Position numbers and translations under genes: made by a program. From CADBRN01 sp050944685 (GTDB taxonomy: Bacteria; Bacillota; Clostridia; Lachnospirales; Lachnospiraceae): a stretch of 64,000 nucleotides of DNA. How positions within the stretch are numbered: the first letter of the stretch is position 1; every line of letters begins with the position of its first letter. Location of the stretch: contig JBMNRP010000013.1 of NCBI GenBank assembly GCA_050944685.1, forward strand, positions 1 through 64,000, written 5' to 3'. The notes below the pieces were generated by a model. The model searched no databases, was not told where the DNA came from, and saw only the letters and a list, made by a program, of their open reading frames with translations. Below are positions 16,801 through 24,789 of this stretch, piece by piece.

Positions 16801-17677
16801 GCGGGTGCTGATGAATCTGCTCTCGAACAGTCTGAAATTTACTCCGGAGGGAGGATCGGTCCTGCTCGACGCTACGATGCATTATGAAGACGGAAGGGCG
16901 CTTCACACGTACGTGGTCAAGGACAACGGAGTGGGTATCAGCGAAACCTTCCAGAAGAGGATGTTCCTTCCGTTCGAGCAGGAAAACACCGACGGAGGTT
17001 ATCACGAGGGGACCGGCCTCGGACTTTATATCGTGAAAAGTCTGGTAGAGCTGCTCGGCGGCACGATCGAATGCGAGAGCGTCATGGGTCGGGGCACGAC
17101 GTTTACGGTCCGTCTGTCCTATGAGCTGGCAACCGATGAGCAGGTGCAGCTTCAGACGCACCGCACAGGTACATTTGAGGACCAGGTTCTCTACGGAAAA
17201 AATATACTTCTGGCGGAGGACAATCAGATTAACGCCGAGGTAATCATCAAGCTCCTGGGAACGAAGGGCATCCACGCGGAGCTCGCGAGCGACGGACAGG
17301 AGGCGGTCGATCTCTTCCGGATGCAGGGACCGTACCATTATCAGGCGATTCTGATGGATCTGATGATGCCGGTTCTGGGCGGACTGGAAGCCGCGCAGGA
17401 GATTCGTTCTCTGAACAAGCCCGATGCGGAGAGTATTCCGATCATAGCCCTCACGGCGGATGTGACGGAGGATCTCGAGGAACGCTGCCAGAAGGCGGGC
17501 ATCAATTACGCGGTCAGCAAGCCGATTGAACCGGCGAAGCTTTTCTCTCGCCTGGCGGAAGAATTCGAGCGTCAGATTCACGAATCCGACCGCGGTCAGG
17601 AAGACTGGAAGGGTGGGAAATATCCCGGTCAGGAAGAGAACAGCGCAGAAGCCTCAGAGGGCAGCAAGGCAGACTGA
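13838..17677 (+). CDS. CheB-CheR-PAS hybrid histidine kinase fusion
   Basis: 1279 aa, one uninterrupted frame; GGAGGG precedes the ATG. Domains in order: CheB methylesterase 12-195 with triad residues Ser22 (GASAGG), His49 (QHLAPDH) and Asp140 (SGTGSDGTNG); CheR methyltransferase ~205-475 with AdoMet motif VAGCSTGEEAYS; a PAS-like region 515-625; a coiled coil 645-720 with repeated NEEL heptads; a second PAS 725-845; a HisKA domain with His879 in MSHDMRTPM; a HATPase with N-box Asn993, DNGVGI and GTGLGL; and a receiver with Asp1174 (ILMDLMMPVLGG). All catalytic residues are intact. No chemoreceptor, CheA or flagellar gene is nearby, so the CheB/CheR parts probably act in cis or on a distant target. 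It has no membrane segment. The HPt gene follows 51 bp downstream. Confidence 0.95.
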   Translation: MYQSNSVAVSVQPTCVVGIGASAGGLEALQEFLTFLPSNTGMAFVIIQHLAPDHKSLLAEILSKYSSMPVTEIQDGMSVERNHIYMIPPKYNVEIISDVLRLREYDSRAINHPIDVFFRSLAAAYENRAVAVILSGTGSDGTNGIRSIKEQNGVIIVQSPESAKFDGMPRNAISTGFVDLIQKPDSIARELGHIAASMTDASARYLLSDQDLMSQVFSILKNVTNINYTYYKKTTILRRIERRLVVTHNRNLREYVNYLNNNPEEAKLLAKEVLIGVTSFFRDPDYFEVLKESVIRPLVQDSPREKQIRVWVAGCSTGEEAYSIAILFEEVMEELNIHRDVKIFATDLDADSIATAVRGIYGDNIIEDVSVSRLSRFFSRKGNRYVIHHDIRKMIIFAQHNVFQDPPFGRLDLISCRNVLIYFQAVLQRNLFAIFHMALNDHGYLFLGRSESVIDYDDVFRTFCGNEKIFIHNQSGKAPSHERVSYSMQNVEHNMEPIEIRRMEEDAEVRYQESELDTSVLETLMPSSVLVDEKNEMTRTYGDCSKFLSIPTGAATLDIFNLLRNDLKIAVSTALRDSREFESKVSYDMVPVQLEDKPEYISIVAQPIMDKHGEKTDYTAISFLRGKREISGDMKRYQIDIAASQRISNLEHELRVTKESLRQTVTELESVNAELQAANEELLTANEELQSSNEELQSVNEELYTVNSEYQSKVSELAGLNDDMANFLSTTLVGILMVDKDLNIRKFTEYISTEFNVVDQDVGRSLRYITYNFATIDLIALCRSVLESMEPIEQHCASVSGKTYLIRIAPYVVHENAVKQQETGSGEISKENLRGLVITFVDTTKQIDDQEQIEEMAKALRLAVKSSQEKETFLSHMSHDMRTPMTAISGLTELSLNEPDLPETVRDNLEKIETASKYLIDLIEEILEMSRINAGKIVSVSSAVVEDMVLNSVSAIIGEQARGMGIHFSVAVHGSKGRYVLMDARHVERVLMNLLSNSLKFTPEGGSVLLDATMHYEDGRALHTYVVKDNGVGISETFQKRMFLPFEQENTDGGYHEGTGLGLYIVKSLVELLGGTIECESVMGRGTTFTVRLSYELATDEQVQLQTHRTGTFEDQVLYGKNILLAEDNQINAEVIIKLLGTKGIHAELASDGQEAVDLFRMQGPYHYQAILMDLMMPVLGGLEAAQEIRSLNKPDAESIPIIALTADVTEDLEERCQKAGINYAVSKPIEPAKLFSRLAEEFERQIHESDRGQEDWKGGKYPGQEENSAEASEGSKAD
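15830..15965 (+). repeat. Coding heptad repeat in the CheBR-kinase coiled coil
   Basis: A 21-base unit is repeated about five times. It encodes heptads of the form xxNEELQ (NAELQAA, NEELLTA, NEELQSS, NEELQSV, NEELYTV). It forms the helical signalling linker between the CheR/PAS half and the second PAS domain. Confidence 0.8.
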
Positions 17678-17728
17678 ACGGGGGGAAGATTCAGCTGTCA
17701 GGAAGAAGAAACAAAAAAGGAGCAGACT

Positions 17729-18121
17729 TTGACAAAATTAATGAATCAGTTGAAGGCATGGGGCGCGGATCCGGATACCGCACTCGGAAGAATGATGAAC
17801 GATGACAATTTTTACGGAGAGATGCTCTCCCGGTTCGAGTCGGAGGAGAAGCTGAAGACCCTGAAAGATGTCGCGAGAAGAGATCCGAAGGAAGGGTTCC
17901 GCATGGCTCACGATCTCAAGGGGACGGCGGGTCTTCTCGGACTCACACCGCTTTACGACGCTGTCTCGATGGTTGTGGAGGATCTGCGGGGAGTCGGAGA
18001 AGAAACCGAAAAAGAACCGAAAAAGAGCATTGAAGAAGATCTTGTGGAGTATGAGACGCAGAGGCAGTTGTATTGCGATATGGTAAATGACTACCGCCGC
18101 CGCTCCGGAGAGACGGAATAA
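17729..18121 (+). CDS. HPt-domain phosphotransfer protein
   Basis: 130 aa. The start is TTG at 17729: AAAGGAG lies about six bases before it, whereas the first in-frame ATG (17741) would be 18 bases away. The four-helix HPt signature is AHDLKGTAGLLGL with phospho-acceptor His61. The C-terminal third is highly charged (EETEKEPKKSIEEDLVEYE). It lies 51 bp after the CheBR-kinase and is almost certainly cotranscribed with it. Inferred role: carrying phosphate from the kinase's receiver (Asp1174) to another receiver, with the nearby pseudokinase receiver (Asp465) the obvious local candidate. No response regulator with a DNA-binding output is in the window. Confidence 0.88.
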   Translation: MTKLMNQLKAWGADPDTALGRMMNDDNFYGEMLSRFESEEKLKTLKDVARRDPKEGFRMAHDLKGTAGLLGLTPLYDAVSMVVEDLRGVGEETEKEPKKSIEEDLVEYETQRQLYCDMVNDYRRRSGETE

Positions 18122-18129
18122 TCATTTGG

Positions 18130-18184
18130 TTCCGGCATTCCGAATGGAGGAGAAATTCTTCAGGAGGACTGCCGGAATTTTTTT
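18130..18184 (+). terminator. Terminator after the HPt gene
   Basis: TTCCGGCAttCC and GGAcTGCCGGAA arms (18130-18177) are followed by seven T (18178-18184), nine bases after the HPt stop. It closes the kinase-HPt transcription unit. Confidence 0.85.
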
Positions 18185-18283
18185 CCGGCCGGAAATCAAT
18201 CCATAAAACAGACAAAAATTTTGCTTTGAAATTAGCATATTCGCCAAATCGGTTAAGAAATATTTTACAAATTACCATTTTGT

Positions 18284-18312
18284 TTTACAAAAAAGGTCAA
18301 CTTTTATATAAT
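18284..18312 (+). promoter_or_regulatory. Promoter of the sucrose operon
   Basis: TTTACA (18284-18289) and TATAAT (18307-18312) are exactly 17 bp apart. The sequence TTTTACAAA occurs twice (about 18263 and 18283), and the second copy covers the -35, so it may be a regulator half-site. Downstream, GTACATC and GATGTAC pair across the leader (about 18330-18370). It is not a convincing match to the antiterminator RAT element of LicT/SacT. No regulator gene lies beside the operon. Confidence 0.6.
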
Positions 18313-18410
18313 ATTTACGTTAAATTCTGGTACATCAGGAAAGGATGTGAGGCTTTATTGCGGATGTACGAGAATAAGTTATGGTATTGAAGTAGGACAG
18401 GAGGATTGGA

Positions 18411-20393
18411 ATGGATTATGCAAAAACTGCCAAAGGCGTGCTCGATAACGTCGGCGGACCTGACAATGTTATCTCGGCGGCACACTGCGCGACGCGGCTG
18501 AGGCTTGTCATAGCAGATAACAGCAAACTTGACAAAAATGCGGTCGAGATGGTTGACGGAGTCAAAGGATGCTTTGAGGCGTCCGGGCAGATTCAGGTTA
18601 TCATCGGAACCGGTGCGGTTAATAAGGTTTACGATGAATTCATCAAGATGGCCGGTGTTTCAGAAGCCTCGAAATCGGATGTAAAAGAGGCGGCCGCCCA
18701 GAAACAGAACTGGTTCTTCCGGGCGATCAAGACCCTGGGTGATATCTTCGTTCCCATCATCCCCGCCATCGTGGCGTCCGGACTTCTGAACGGTATCCTG
18801 AACGGTATTCTTCAGGCAGTTCCGAGCCTGGGAGACAGCAACTTCTACTCCCTGATCAATCTGTTCGCGGGAGCGGCTCTTTCCATGCTGCCGATCCTGA
18901 TTGCCATGAGTGCGGCAAAGAAGTTCGGAGGCAATGAATTCCTGGCTGCCGTTATCGGATTTATCATGATTCACCCGAATCTGGTCAATGCATGGAATCA
19001 GTATATTGATGACGGATCAGGCAATCTGATCAAGAACCCCGATATTGTCACCTGGTTTGATTTCGGCAGCTTCAAGGTAGAAAACGTCGGCTATCAGGGC
19101 CATGTCATTCCGGTTATTATTGCCATTCTATTTATGAGCTGGCTGGAAAAGAAGCTGCACAAGATCGTCCCCGAGATCATCGATCTCTTTGTTACCCCGC
19201 TGGTTACCGTCCTGGCTACCGGCATACTGACGATGATGTTCATCGGACCGATCTTCGGAAACATTGAGAACTGGATTCTGAAAGGAGCGAGAGCCCTCAT
19301 CGGCCTGCCGTTCGGAATCGGAGGCCTGCTTGTCGGATTCCTGTACGCGTTCACCGTCGTCGCCGGCTTCCATCATATGTACAATATGATCGAAGCCCAG
19401 ATGGTGTCCAACGGACTGAACACCTGGATGCCGGTCGCCACGGCCGCCAATGTCGGACAGGGTGCGGCGGCGCTGGCCGTTTCCATGAAGTCGAAGAGCA
19501 AAAAGACGAAAGAGGTTGCCGGACCGTCCTCGCTTTCCGCTTTCCTTGGCATCACGGAGCCTGCCATTTTCGGTGTCAACCTCCGGAACAGGACGTCCTT
19601 TATCGCGGCCTGCTGCGGCGGCGCGGTCGGCGGAATGCTGGCTTCTCTGTTCGGAGTCGGAGCCACGGCCTACGGAATTACCGGTCTGTTCGGTTTTCTG
19701 ATCGTGCCGGATTATATCCCGCAGTACGCTATTGTGATGGCGGCTTCGTTCGCGGTCGCGTTTATTGTTTCCTTTATCACTTATAAGGATGATCCGGAAC
19801 AGCTTGCCCGCGAGAAAGCGGCAGAGGCAGCTGCCGAGAAAGAAGAAGAGGCGGAAGAGGCCGTGGAAGTGGTCGAATCCACGGCTCCGGTCGAGGAAAC
19901 CAAAACGGATGCCGGTGCATCTGCCGTAAAGGCGGAAGCGGCGGGAGAAGCGAAGATGGTATTTTCGCCTGCGAAGGGTACGGCGATTCCGCTCTCCGCG
20001 GTTCATGACGCCACCTTTGCCTCGGAGGCTCTCGGGAAAGGTATGGCCGTTATTCCCACAGAGGGCAAGATTTACGCGCCGTTTGACGGAACGCTCGATA
20101 TGCTCTATGACACGAAACACGCGCTCGGCCTGACATCAAAGGACGACGTGGAGGTATTGATCCATGTAGGAATTGACACCGTCAAGCTGAACGGGAAATA
20201 CTTTACCGCGCACGTTGAGTCCGGTGCCGAGGTGAAGAAAGGAGATCTGCTTCTGGAGTTCGATATCGACAAGATCAAAGAGGCGGGATACTTCATCGAC
20301 ACCGTGCTGATTGTGACAAATTCCGATGATTACGACAGCGTCGAGATGGTTACGCCGACCGAACCCGGCATGCCGGTGCTGGCGGTGCGGTAA
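18411..20393 (+). CDS. scrA: Sucrose PTS permease, EIIBCA fusion
   Basis: 660 aa. Residues 1-85 are the glucose-family EIIB domain with phospho-Cys in AAHCATRLRL. Residues ~105-455 are the EIIC membrane channel (ten or so hydrophobic helices; FHHMYNMIEAQM and LGITEPAIFGVNLR are family motifs). After an Ala/Glu-rich linker (~460-505) comes a complete Crr-like EIIA (~510-650) with LIHVGIDTVKLNGKYF carrying the phospho-His. It imports and phosphorylates a disaccharide using PEP. The ScrB and ScrK genes that follow identify sucrose as the likely substrate, giving sucrose-6-phosphate. Having its own EIIA means no separate glucose EIIA is needed. The start follows AGGAGG by eight bases. Confidence 0.94.
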   Translation: MDYAKTAKGVLDNVGGPDNVISAAHCATRLRLVIADNSKLDKNAVEMVDGVKGCFEASGQIQVIIGTGAVNKVYDEFIKMAGVSEASKSDVKEAAAQKQNWFFRAIKTLGDIFVPIIPAIVASGLLNGILNGILQAVPSLGDSNFYSLINLFAGAALSMLPILIAMSAAKKFGGNEFLAAVIGFIMIHPNLVNAWNQYIDDGSGNLIKNPDIVTWFDFGSFKVENVGYQGHVIPVIIAILFMSWLEKKLHKIVPEIIDLFVTPLVTVLATGILTMMFIGPIFGNIENWILKGARALIGLPFGIGGLLVGFLYAFTVVAGFHHMYNMIEAQMVSNGLNTWMPVATAANVGQGAAALAVSMKSKSKKTKEVAGPSSLSAFLGITEPAIFGVNLRNRTSFIAACCGGAVGGMLASLFGVGATAYGITGLFGFLIVPDYIPQYAIVMAASFAVAFIVSFITYKDDPEQLAREKAAEAAAEKEEEAEEAVEVVESTAPVEETKTDAGASAVKAEAAGEAKMVFSPAKGTAIPLSAVHDATFASEALGKGMAVIPTEGKIYAPFDGTLDMLYDTKHALGLTSKDDVEVLIHVGIDTVKLNGKYFTAHVESGAEVKKGDLLLEFDIDKIKEAGYFIDTVLIVTNSDDYDSVEMVTPTEPGMPVLAVR

Positions 20394-20530
20394 GAATGCA
20401 GATCTCAGAATGGAAATGACCTGATGAAAACCGGCGGGCTTCACCGGATGCGGGACAGAAGGACACTTCGCTGCATTACCGGAGGACCCGCCGGGAAAGC
20501 CGAGGCCTGAATGACCGAAAGGAGGAAGTG

Positions 20531-22498
20531 ATGACGGAAAGAAAAGACCACTGGCGTCTCGCCTATCATCTGATGCCGCCGGATGGGTGGCTCAATGATC
20601 CGAACGGACTCTGCCAGGCGAACGGCATTTATCACATTTATTTTCAGTATGCGCCGAACACGCCTGCTCCGAACGGAAAGAAAGTCCGCACCTGGGGACA
20701 TTACGCGGGGCGGGATCTGATTTCTCTGGATTTTTTGGGAATTCCGTTCTGGCCGGAGAAGGAGGATCGCGATGGCTGCTATTCCGGGAGCGCGTTCGTC
20801 AAAGACGGAGAAATCAATCTGTTTTACACCGGAAACATCAAAATCCCCGGTGACTACGATTACATCCATGACGGCCGTGAGGCAAACGAAATCCTGATCA
20901 GAACGAAGGACGGAAAAACCTACGGGGAGAAGAAGGTGCTTTTCGGGACGAAGGATTATCCGAAACACTGCACGCGCCATGTGCGGGATCCGAAGGTCTG
21001 GGAGCGGGACGGAATCTATTACATGGTTCTGGGAGCCCGCATGGACGACGACAGCGGGGCGGTTCTCTTTTACGAGAGCAAAGATCTCGAGAGCTGGAGC
21101 CTTCTGAAAATTGTCAGCACGAACCGGAATTTCGGATATATGTGGGAGTGCCCGGATTACTTTTCACTGGATGGACAGGATGTACTGTCGATCTGCCCGC
21201 AGGGGCTTCCGGAGGAGGAGTACCGCTTTCAGAATAATCATCAGTCCGGATACTTCCTGGTCAGCGGGAATCTCCGGGGAGCTCAGGCGTTCAAACCCTT
21301 CCTCGAGTGGGATTACGGCTTTGATTTTTATGCGCCGCAGACCTTTGAGGATGAGGGGGGCAGACGCATCCTGATCGGATGGTCCGGCCTTCCCGACAAG
21401 CCCTATGAAAATCCGACCGCTGAGCGCGGATGGGAGAACTGCCTGACCGTGCCGCGTGTGCTGAAGCTTAAGGGCGAGGTGATTACCCAGAACCCGGTGG
21501 AAGAGCTGAAAAAACTGCGCCACGGCGAGCAGGAGATCAATCCGGACGGAGGTATTTTTTCACTGGAGAAGGCCGCCGGCGATATCGAGATCCGGTTCGC
21601 GAACGGTATGTTTGCGGAGCACAGCGCCTGGGACATCATGATCGGAGAAGGCGTGTGTCTCTCATACAGCAACGGCGTGCTTGCCCTTGATATGAGTGAT
21701 CGCGCCGGCCGGGGCAGGAAGGAGCGGCGTGTGAAGGTCAGCAATATCCGGAATGCCCGGCTGATGATCGACCGCTCCATGCTGGAGTTTTTCTTCAACG
21801 ACGGCGAGATTGCGATGGCGTCTCATTATTTCCCGGATACGGACGACGACCCGTCTCTGAATATCACGTTCCAGTGCCCCGGCGCACAGATCACCGGGTG
21901 GCAGATGAATTCGCTCCCCTTTAATGAGCAGTATGAAGACAAGTCGGCTTATCCGGAAAGCGGTGCCGAAGACAGCGAGACGGAAGAAAATGAGTCCGAA
22001 GACGGTATGGACAGCCCGGACGGGCATACCGGTGCGGGCGGGCAGGTAAATGCTGCTGACAGCGAAAAGCAGGGAGCGGAAAAACCCGTGGAAGAAACTT
22101 CAGACGCGGAAGAGACTGCAGATAAAGGTTCAGATGCGAAAGGAACCGGACCTGAGGAAGAGACTTCGGAAGAGGCCGGCCCTGCGGACAAGGCTCCGGA
22201 AGAGACGGGATCTGAGGATGAGACTCCGGAAGAAGCGGGACCTGAGGATGAGACTCCGGAAGAAGCCGGGTCTGAGGAAGTGTCTGTGGAGCAGACCGGG
22301 ACCGTGGAAAAATCTGCGGAGGAAGCTCTGGAGAACGCCCTGAAGGAAGCTTCGGCCAGGGAAGGAACCGCCGTGGAAGAATCCGAAGATGATTCGGAGA
22401 AGGAAGATTCGGAGAGCTCCAATGATGAGGGAGCGGCGCTGGAGAAGATGGCGCGGTCTAGAAAGAGAAGACGCGGCTTTCGGAGAAGACACCGCTGA
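20531..22498 (+). CDS. scrB: Sucrose-6-phosphate hydrolase (GH32) with acidic repeat tail
   Basis: 655 aa from ATG 20531 (GGAGG five bases upstream; the GTG at 20528 is too close to it). Residues 1-470 are a complete GH32 enzyme: nucleophile Asp23 in GWLNDPNG, RDP with Asp153, acid/base Glu206 in WECPDYF, then the C-terminal beta-sandwich. It splits sucrose-6-phosphate to glucose-6-phosphate and fructose in the cytoplasm. Odd: GH32 ScrB proteins end near 470-490, but here about 185 extra residues follow, almost all Glu, Asp, Ser, Thr, Gly, Pro and Ala, including repeats such as EDETPEEAG. They end in a strongly basic cluster RSRKRRRGFRRRHR. The frame runs without a break and fructokinase follows 80 bp later, so the tail is probably translated. 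Confidence 0.93.
   Translation: MTERKDHWRLAYHLMPPDGWLNDPNGLCQANGIYHIYFQYAPNTPAPNGKKVRTWGHYAGRDLISLDFLGIPFWPEKEDRDGCYSGSAFVKDGEINLFYTGNIKIPGDYDYIHDGREANEILIRTKDGKTYGEKKVLFGTKDYPKHCTRHVRDPKVWERDGIYYMVLGARMDDDSGAVLFYESKDLESWSLLKIVSTNRNFGYMWECPDYFSLDGQDVLSICPQGLPEEEYRFQNNHQSGYFLVSGNLRGAQAFKPFLEWDYGFDFYAPQTFEDEGGRRILIGWSGLPDKPYENPTAERGWENCLTVPRVLKLKGEVITQNPVEELKKLRHGEQEINPDGGIFSLEKAAGDIEIRFANGMFAEHSAWDIMIGEGVCLSYSNGVLALDMSDRAGRGRKERRVKVSNIRNARLMIDRSMLEFFFNDGEIAMASHYFPDTDDDPSLNITFQCPGAQITGWQMNSLPFNEQYEDKSAYPESGAEDSETEENESEDGMDSPDGHTGAGGQVNAADSEKQGAEKPVEETSDAEETADKGSDAKGTGPEEETSEEAGPADKAPEETGSEDETPEEAGPEDETPEEAGSEEVSVEQTGTVEKSAEEALENALKEASAREGTAVEESEDDSEKEDSESSNDEGAALEKMARSRKRRRGFRRRHR
22150..22290 (+). 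repeat. 30-bp direct repeats in the scrB tail
   Basis: The 23-bp block beginning GAGGATGAGACTCC is identical at 22214-22236 and 22244-22266, a 30-bp period. Weaker copies lie on both sides. Each unit encodes about ten residues of the form GSEDETPEEA. This looks like slippage-driven expansion of an acidic linker. Confidence 0.8.
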
Positions 22499-22578
22499 AA
22501 AGGCCGGAGGATCCGGATAACGGACGCATGATCCGCCCGGATAATCCGCCGGAATATTCGCTTTGAGGAGGAATGGAT

Positions 22579-23523
22579 ATGACAGATGTAACGGCACTCG
22601 GTGAGGTGTTGATCGATTTTACGCCCTGCGGGGTTTCCGAGGGCGGAAGAAACATCTTTGAACAGAATCCGGGAGGAGCTCCCGCCAATGTGCTCGCCGC
22701 GCTCTCGAAGATGGGAAAAAAGACGGCTTTCATCGGAAAAGTCGGCGATGATATGCACGGTTCATTCCTGCGGAAAACGCTGGAGGACCTCTCGATTGAT
22801 ACGACGGGCATGATTACGGACCCGGACTATTTTACAACCCTTGCGTTTGTCGGCCTGGAGAACGGTGAGAGAAGCTTTTCGTTCGCCAGAAAACCCGGCG
22901 CGGACACGCAGCTTCGCGCGGACGAGATCAATGAAGATCTGGTGAAGGGCACAAAAATATTTCATTTCGGTTCGCTCTCCCTGACCGATGAGCCGGCGCG
23001 CTCCGCGACGATTCATGCGGTGGAGATGGCGAAGAAGGCGGGCGCTCTGATTTCCTACGATCCGAATTACCGCGCTCCGCTCTGGCCCGATGAAAAGACC
23101 GCCAGAGAGACGATGCGCTCTGTTGTCCACTACGTGGATATCATGAAGATCTCGGACGAGGAGTGCGATCTTCTGACGGATGAGACGGATCCGGAACATG
23201 CGGCGGATAAGCTGCTTGCCCGGGGAGTGCGCTGCGCGTTCGTAACTCTGGGAGGAGAGGGCGCGCTGATGAAAACGAAGTCTTTCTGTGTGAAAGAGCC
23301 TGCCATGTCCGGGAAACCCGTTGACACGACCGGAGCCGGAGATTCGTTCTGGGGCGGCATTCTGTGGCAGTTCGTAGACCGCGGCGTCTCGCCGGAAGAG
23401 ATTGACGAGGCGGCTGCCCATGAGATGCTCCATTTCGCGAATACTGTCGCGGGACTCTGCGTACAGAAGCGCGGCGCCATTCCGGCCATGCCGACGCTGG
23501 AGGAAGTCAGGAAAAACCTTTAA
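22579..23523 (+). CDS. scrK: Fructokinase (PfkB/ribokinase family)
   Basis: 314 aa from the ATG at 22579, which has GAGGAGG at proper distance; the ATG two codons earlier lies on top of that ribosome site. PfkB landmarks: N-terminal ALGEVLIDF, substrate-binding GGAPANVLAALSKMG (~32-46), and the ATP/anion-hole signature DTTGAGDSFWGGIL with the catalytic Asp. It phosphorylates the fructose released by ScrB to fructose-6-phosphate. It is the last gene of scrA-scrB-scrK and is closed by the terminator at 23540-23582. Confidence 0.93.
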   Translation: MTDVTALGEVLIDFTPCGVSEGGRNIFEQNPGGAPANVLAALSKMGKKTAFIGKVGDDMHGSFLRKTLEDLSIDTTGMITDPDYFTTLAFVGLENGERSFSFARKPGADTQLRADEINEDLVKGTKIFHFGSLSLTDEPARSATIHAVEMAKKAGALISYDPNYRAPLWPDEKTARETMRSVVHYVDIMKISDEECDLLTDETDPEHAADKLLARGVRCAFVTLGGEGALMKTKSFCVKEPAMSGKPVDTTGAGDSFWGGILWQFVDRGVSPEEIDEAAAHEMLHFANTVAGLCVQKRGAIPAMPTLEEVRKNL

Positions 23524-23539
23524 TCTCTGCTGTCAAAGA

Positions 23540-23582
23540 AATCCCTTCGTGACCGGCCGATTCCGGCTGCCACGAAGGGATT
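23540..23582. terminator. Bidirectional terminator between scrK and the DUF362 gene
   Basis: A 12-bp stem (AATCCCTTCGTG / CACGAAGGGATT) with an inner CCGG helix lies 17 bp after scrK and 24 bp after the convergent gene. TTATTC follows on the plus side and TTTCTTT on the minus side. Confidence 0.75.
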
Positions 23583-23606
23583 ATTCATTTTCGTTTCGGA
23601 TCCGGA

Positions 23607-24728
23607 TTACATATTCACGAGCTCGTACTTCCGCGTCCCGAGGCCGATTTTTTCGGCGTGCGAAAGGCAGGCTTCCCAGTCGACGATGTGGTGTGTATTG
23701 TGCCAGAGATCGCCGGAGTCATGGAAATCTTCCCGTTTCATATGATCGCCGACCATACTGTTTTCAAACGGTGTTGCCTGGTTGCAGAGATCCGAGCAGG
23801 CCTGATCGAGGGCAACCGGATCAAAAGAGGCAGCCATTCCGATATCCGGAATGATCGGGGCGTCATTTTCCGAATGGCAGTCACAGTTCGGCGAGACATC
23901 CATGATCAGGCTGACATGGAAAGTCGGTCGCCCGGCACAGACAGCTGCGGAATATTCGGCCATTTTCTTTCCGAGAAGCTGGGGAGCATCCCAGTTTCCG
24001 TTTTCAATGGCATTGAAGCTGCAGGCGCCGATGCATCTTCCGCAGCCCTTGCAGAGATCGTAATCGATCCGGGCTTTCCCGGAGTCGTAGGAGATGGCAT
24101 CCGAACCGCATTCCTTCGCACAGCGGCGACAGCAGCGGCAGTTTTCTTCGATAATTCTGGGCTTTCCGCTGTCGTGCTGATGCATCTTTCCGGCGCGGCT
24201 TCCGCAGCCCATTCCCAGGTTCTTAATGGCGCCGCCGAATCCCGCCATCTCATGCCCCTTGAAATGGCTCAGGCTGATTACGATGTCGGCGTCCATGATG
24301 GCGTGTCCGATGAAAGCGGTTTTGCAGTATTCGCCGCCCGGGACCGGGACTTCAATGTCGTCCGTTCCGCGCAGTCCGTCCGCGATAATGATCTGGCATC
24401 CGGTCGAGATCGGATTGAAGCCGTTGAGATTGGCGCAGTCCAGATGCTCGAGGGCGTTTTTCCGGCTTCCGGGATAGAGTGTGTTGCAGTCCGTCAGAAA
24501 CGGCAGGCCGTTCTTTTCCCTGACGAGTTCCACGATTGCCCGGGCGTAATTCGGGCGCAGGAAAGCGACATTCCCCAGTTCACCGAAATGCATCTTGATC
24601 GCGACAAACTTCCGGTCCATGTCGATCGTGTCAATTCCCGCCCTGCGGCAGAGCTTTTTCAGCTTGTCGGTAATCGGAACGCCCAGTTTTGTGCGGAAGT
24701 CTGTAAAATAAACCTTTGACTTTTCCAT
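23607..24728 (-). CDS. DUF362-family 4Fe-4S protein
   Basis: 373 aa. DUF362 core (~1-180) with SHFKGHEMAGFGGAIKNLGMG and other conserved segments, then a bacterial ferredoxin-type insert with two cluster motifs, CRCCRRCAKECG and CKGCGRCIGACSFNAIE (~200-250), and a C-terminal part with more Cys (SPNCDCHSEN). The family is widespread in anaerobes and binds iron-sulfur clusters; the biochemical role is unknown to me. The start at 24728 follows GGAG by ten bases. It converges on scrK. It may share a transcript with the Ser-rich lipoprotein gene 61 bp upstream, which is not obviously related. Confidence 0.9.
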   Translation of the reverse strand: MEKSKVYFTDFRTKLGVPITDKLKKLCRRAGIDTIDMDRKFVAIKMHFGELGNVAFLRPNYARAIVELVREKNGLPFLTDCNTLYPGSRKNALEHLDCANLNGFNPISTGCQIIIADGLRGTDDIEVPVPGGEYCKTAFIGHAIMDADIVISLSHFKGHEMAGFGGAIKNLGMGCGSRAGKMHQHDSGKPRIIEENCRCCRRCAKECGSDAISYDSGKARIDYDLCKGCGRCIGACSFNAIENGNWDAPQLLGKKMAEYSAAVCAGRPTFHVSLIMDVSPNCDCHSENDAPIIPDIGMAASFDPVALDQACSDLCNQATPFENSMVGDHMKREDFHDSGDLWHNTHHIVDWEACLSHAEKIGLGTRKYELVNM

Positions 24729-24789
24729 GAGTTGCAGTGCTCCTCTCTGATAAGGTTCCGGGACTTAATGCCGGTGATGAAGTGAACGG

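Noticed and set aside
18320..18410. LicT/SacT-type antiterminator (RAT) element before scrA
   Set aside because: There is a GTACATC/GATGTAC pairing but no overlapping terminator with a T-run and no good RAT consensus.
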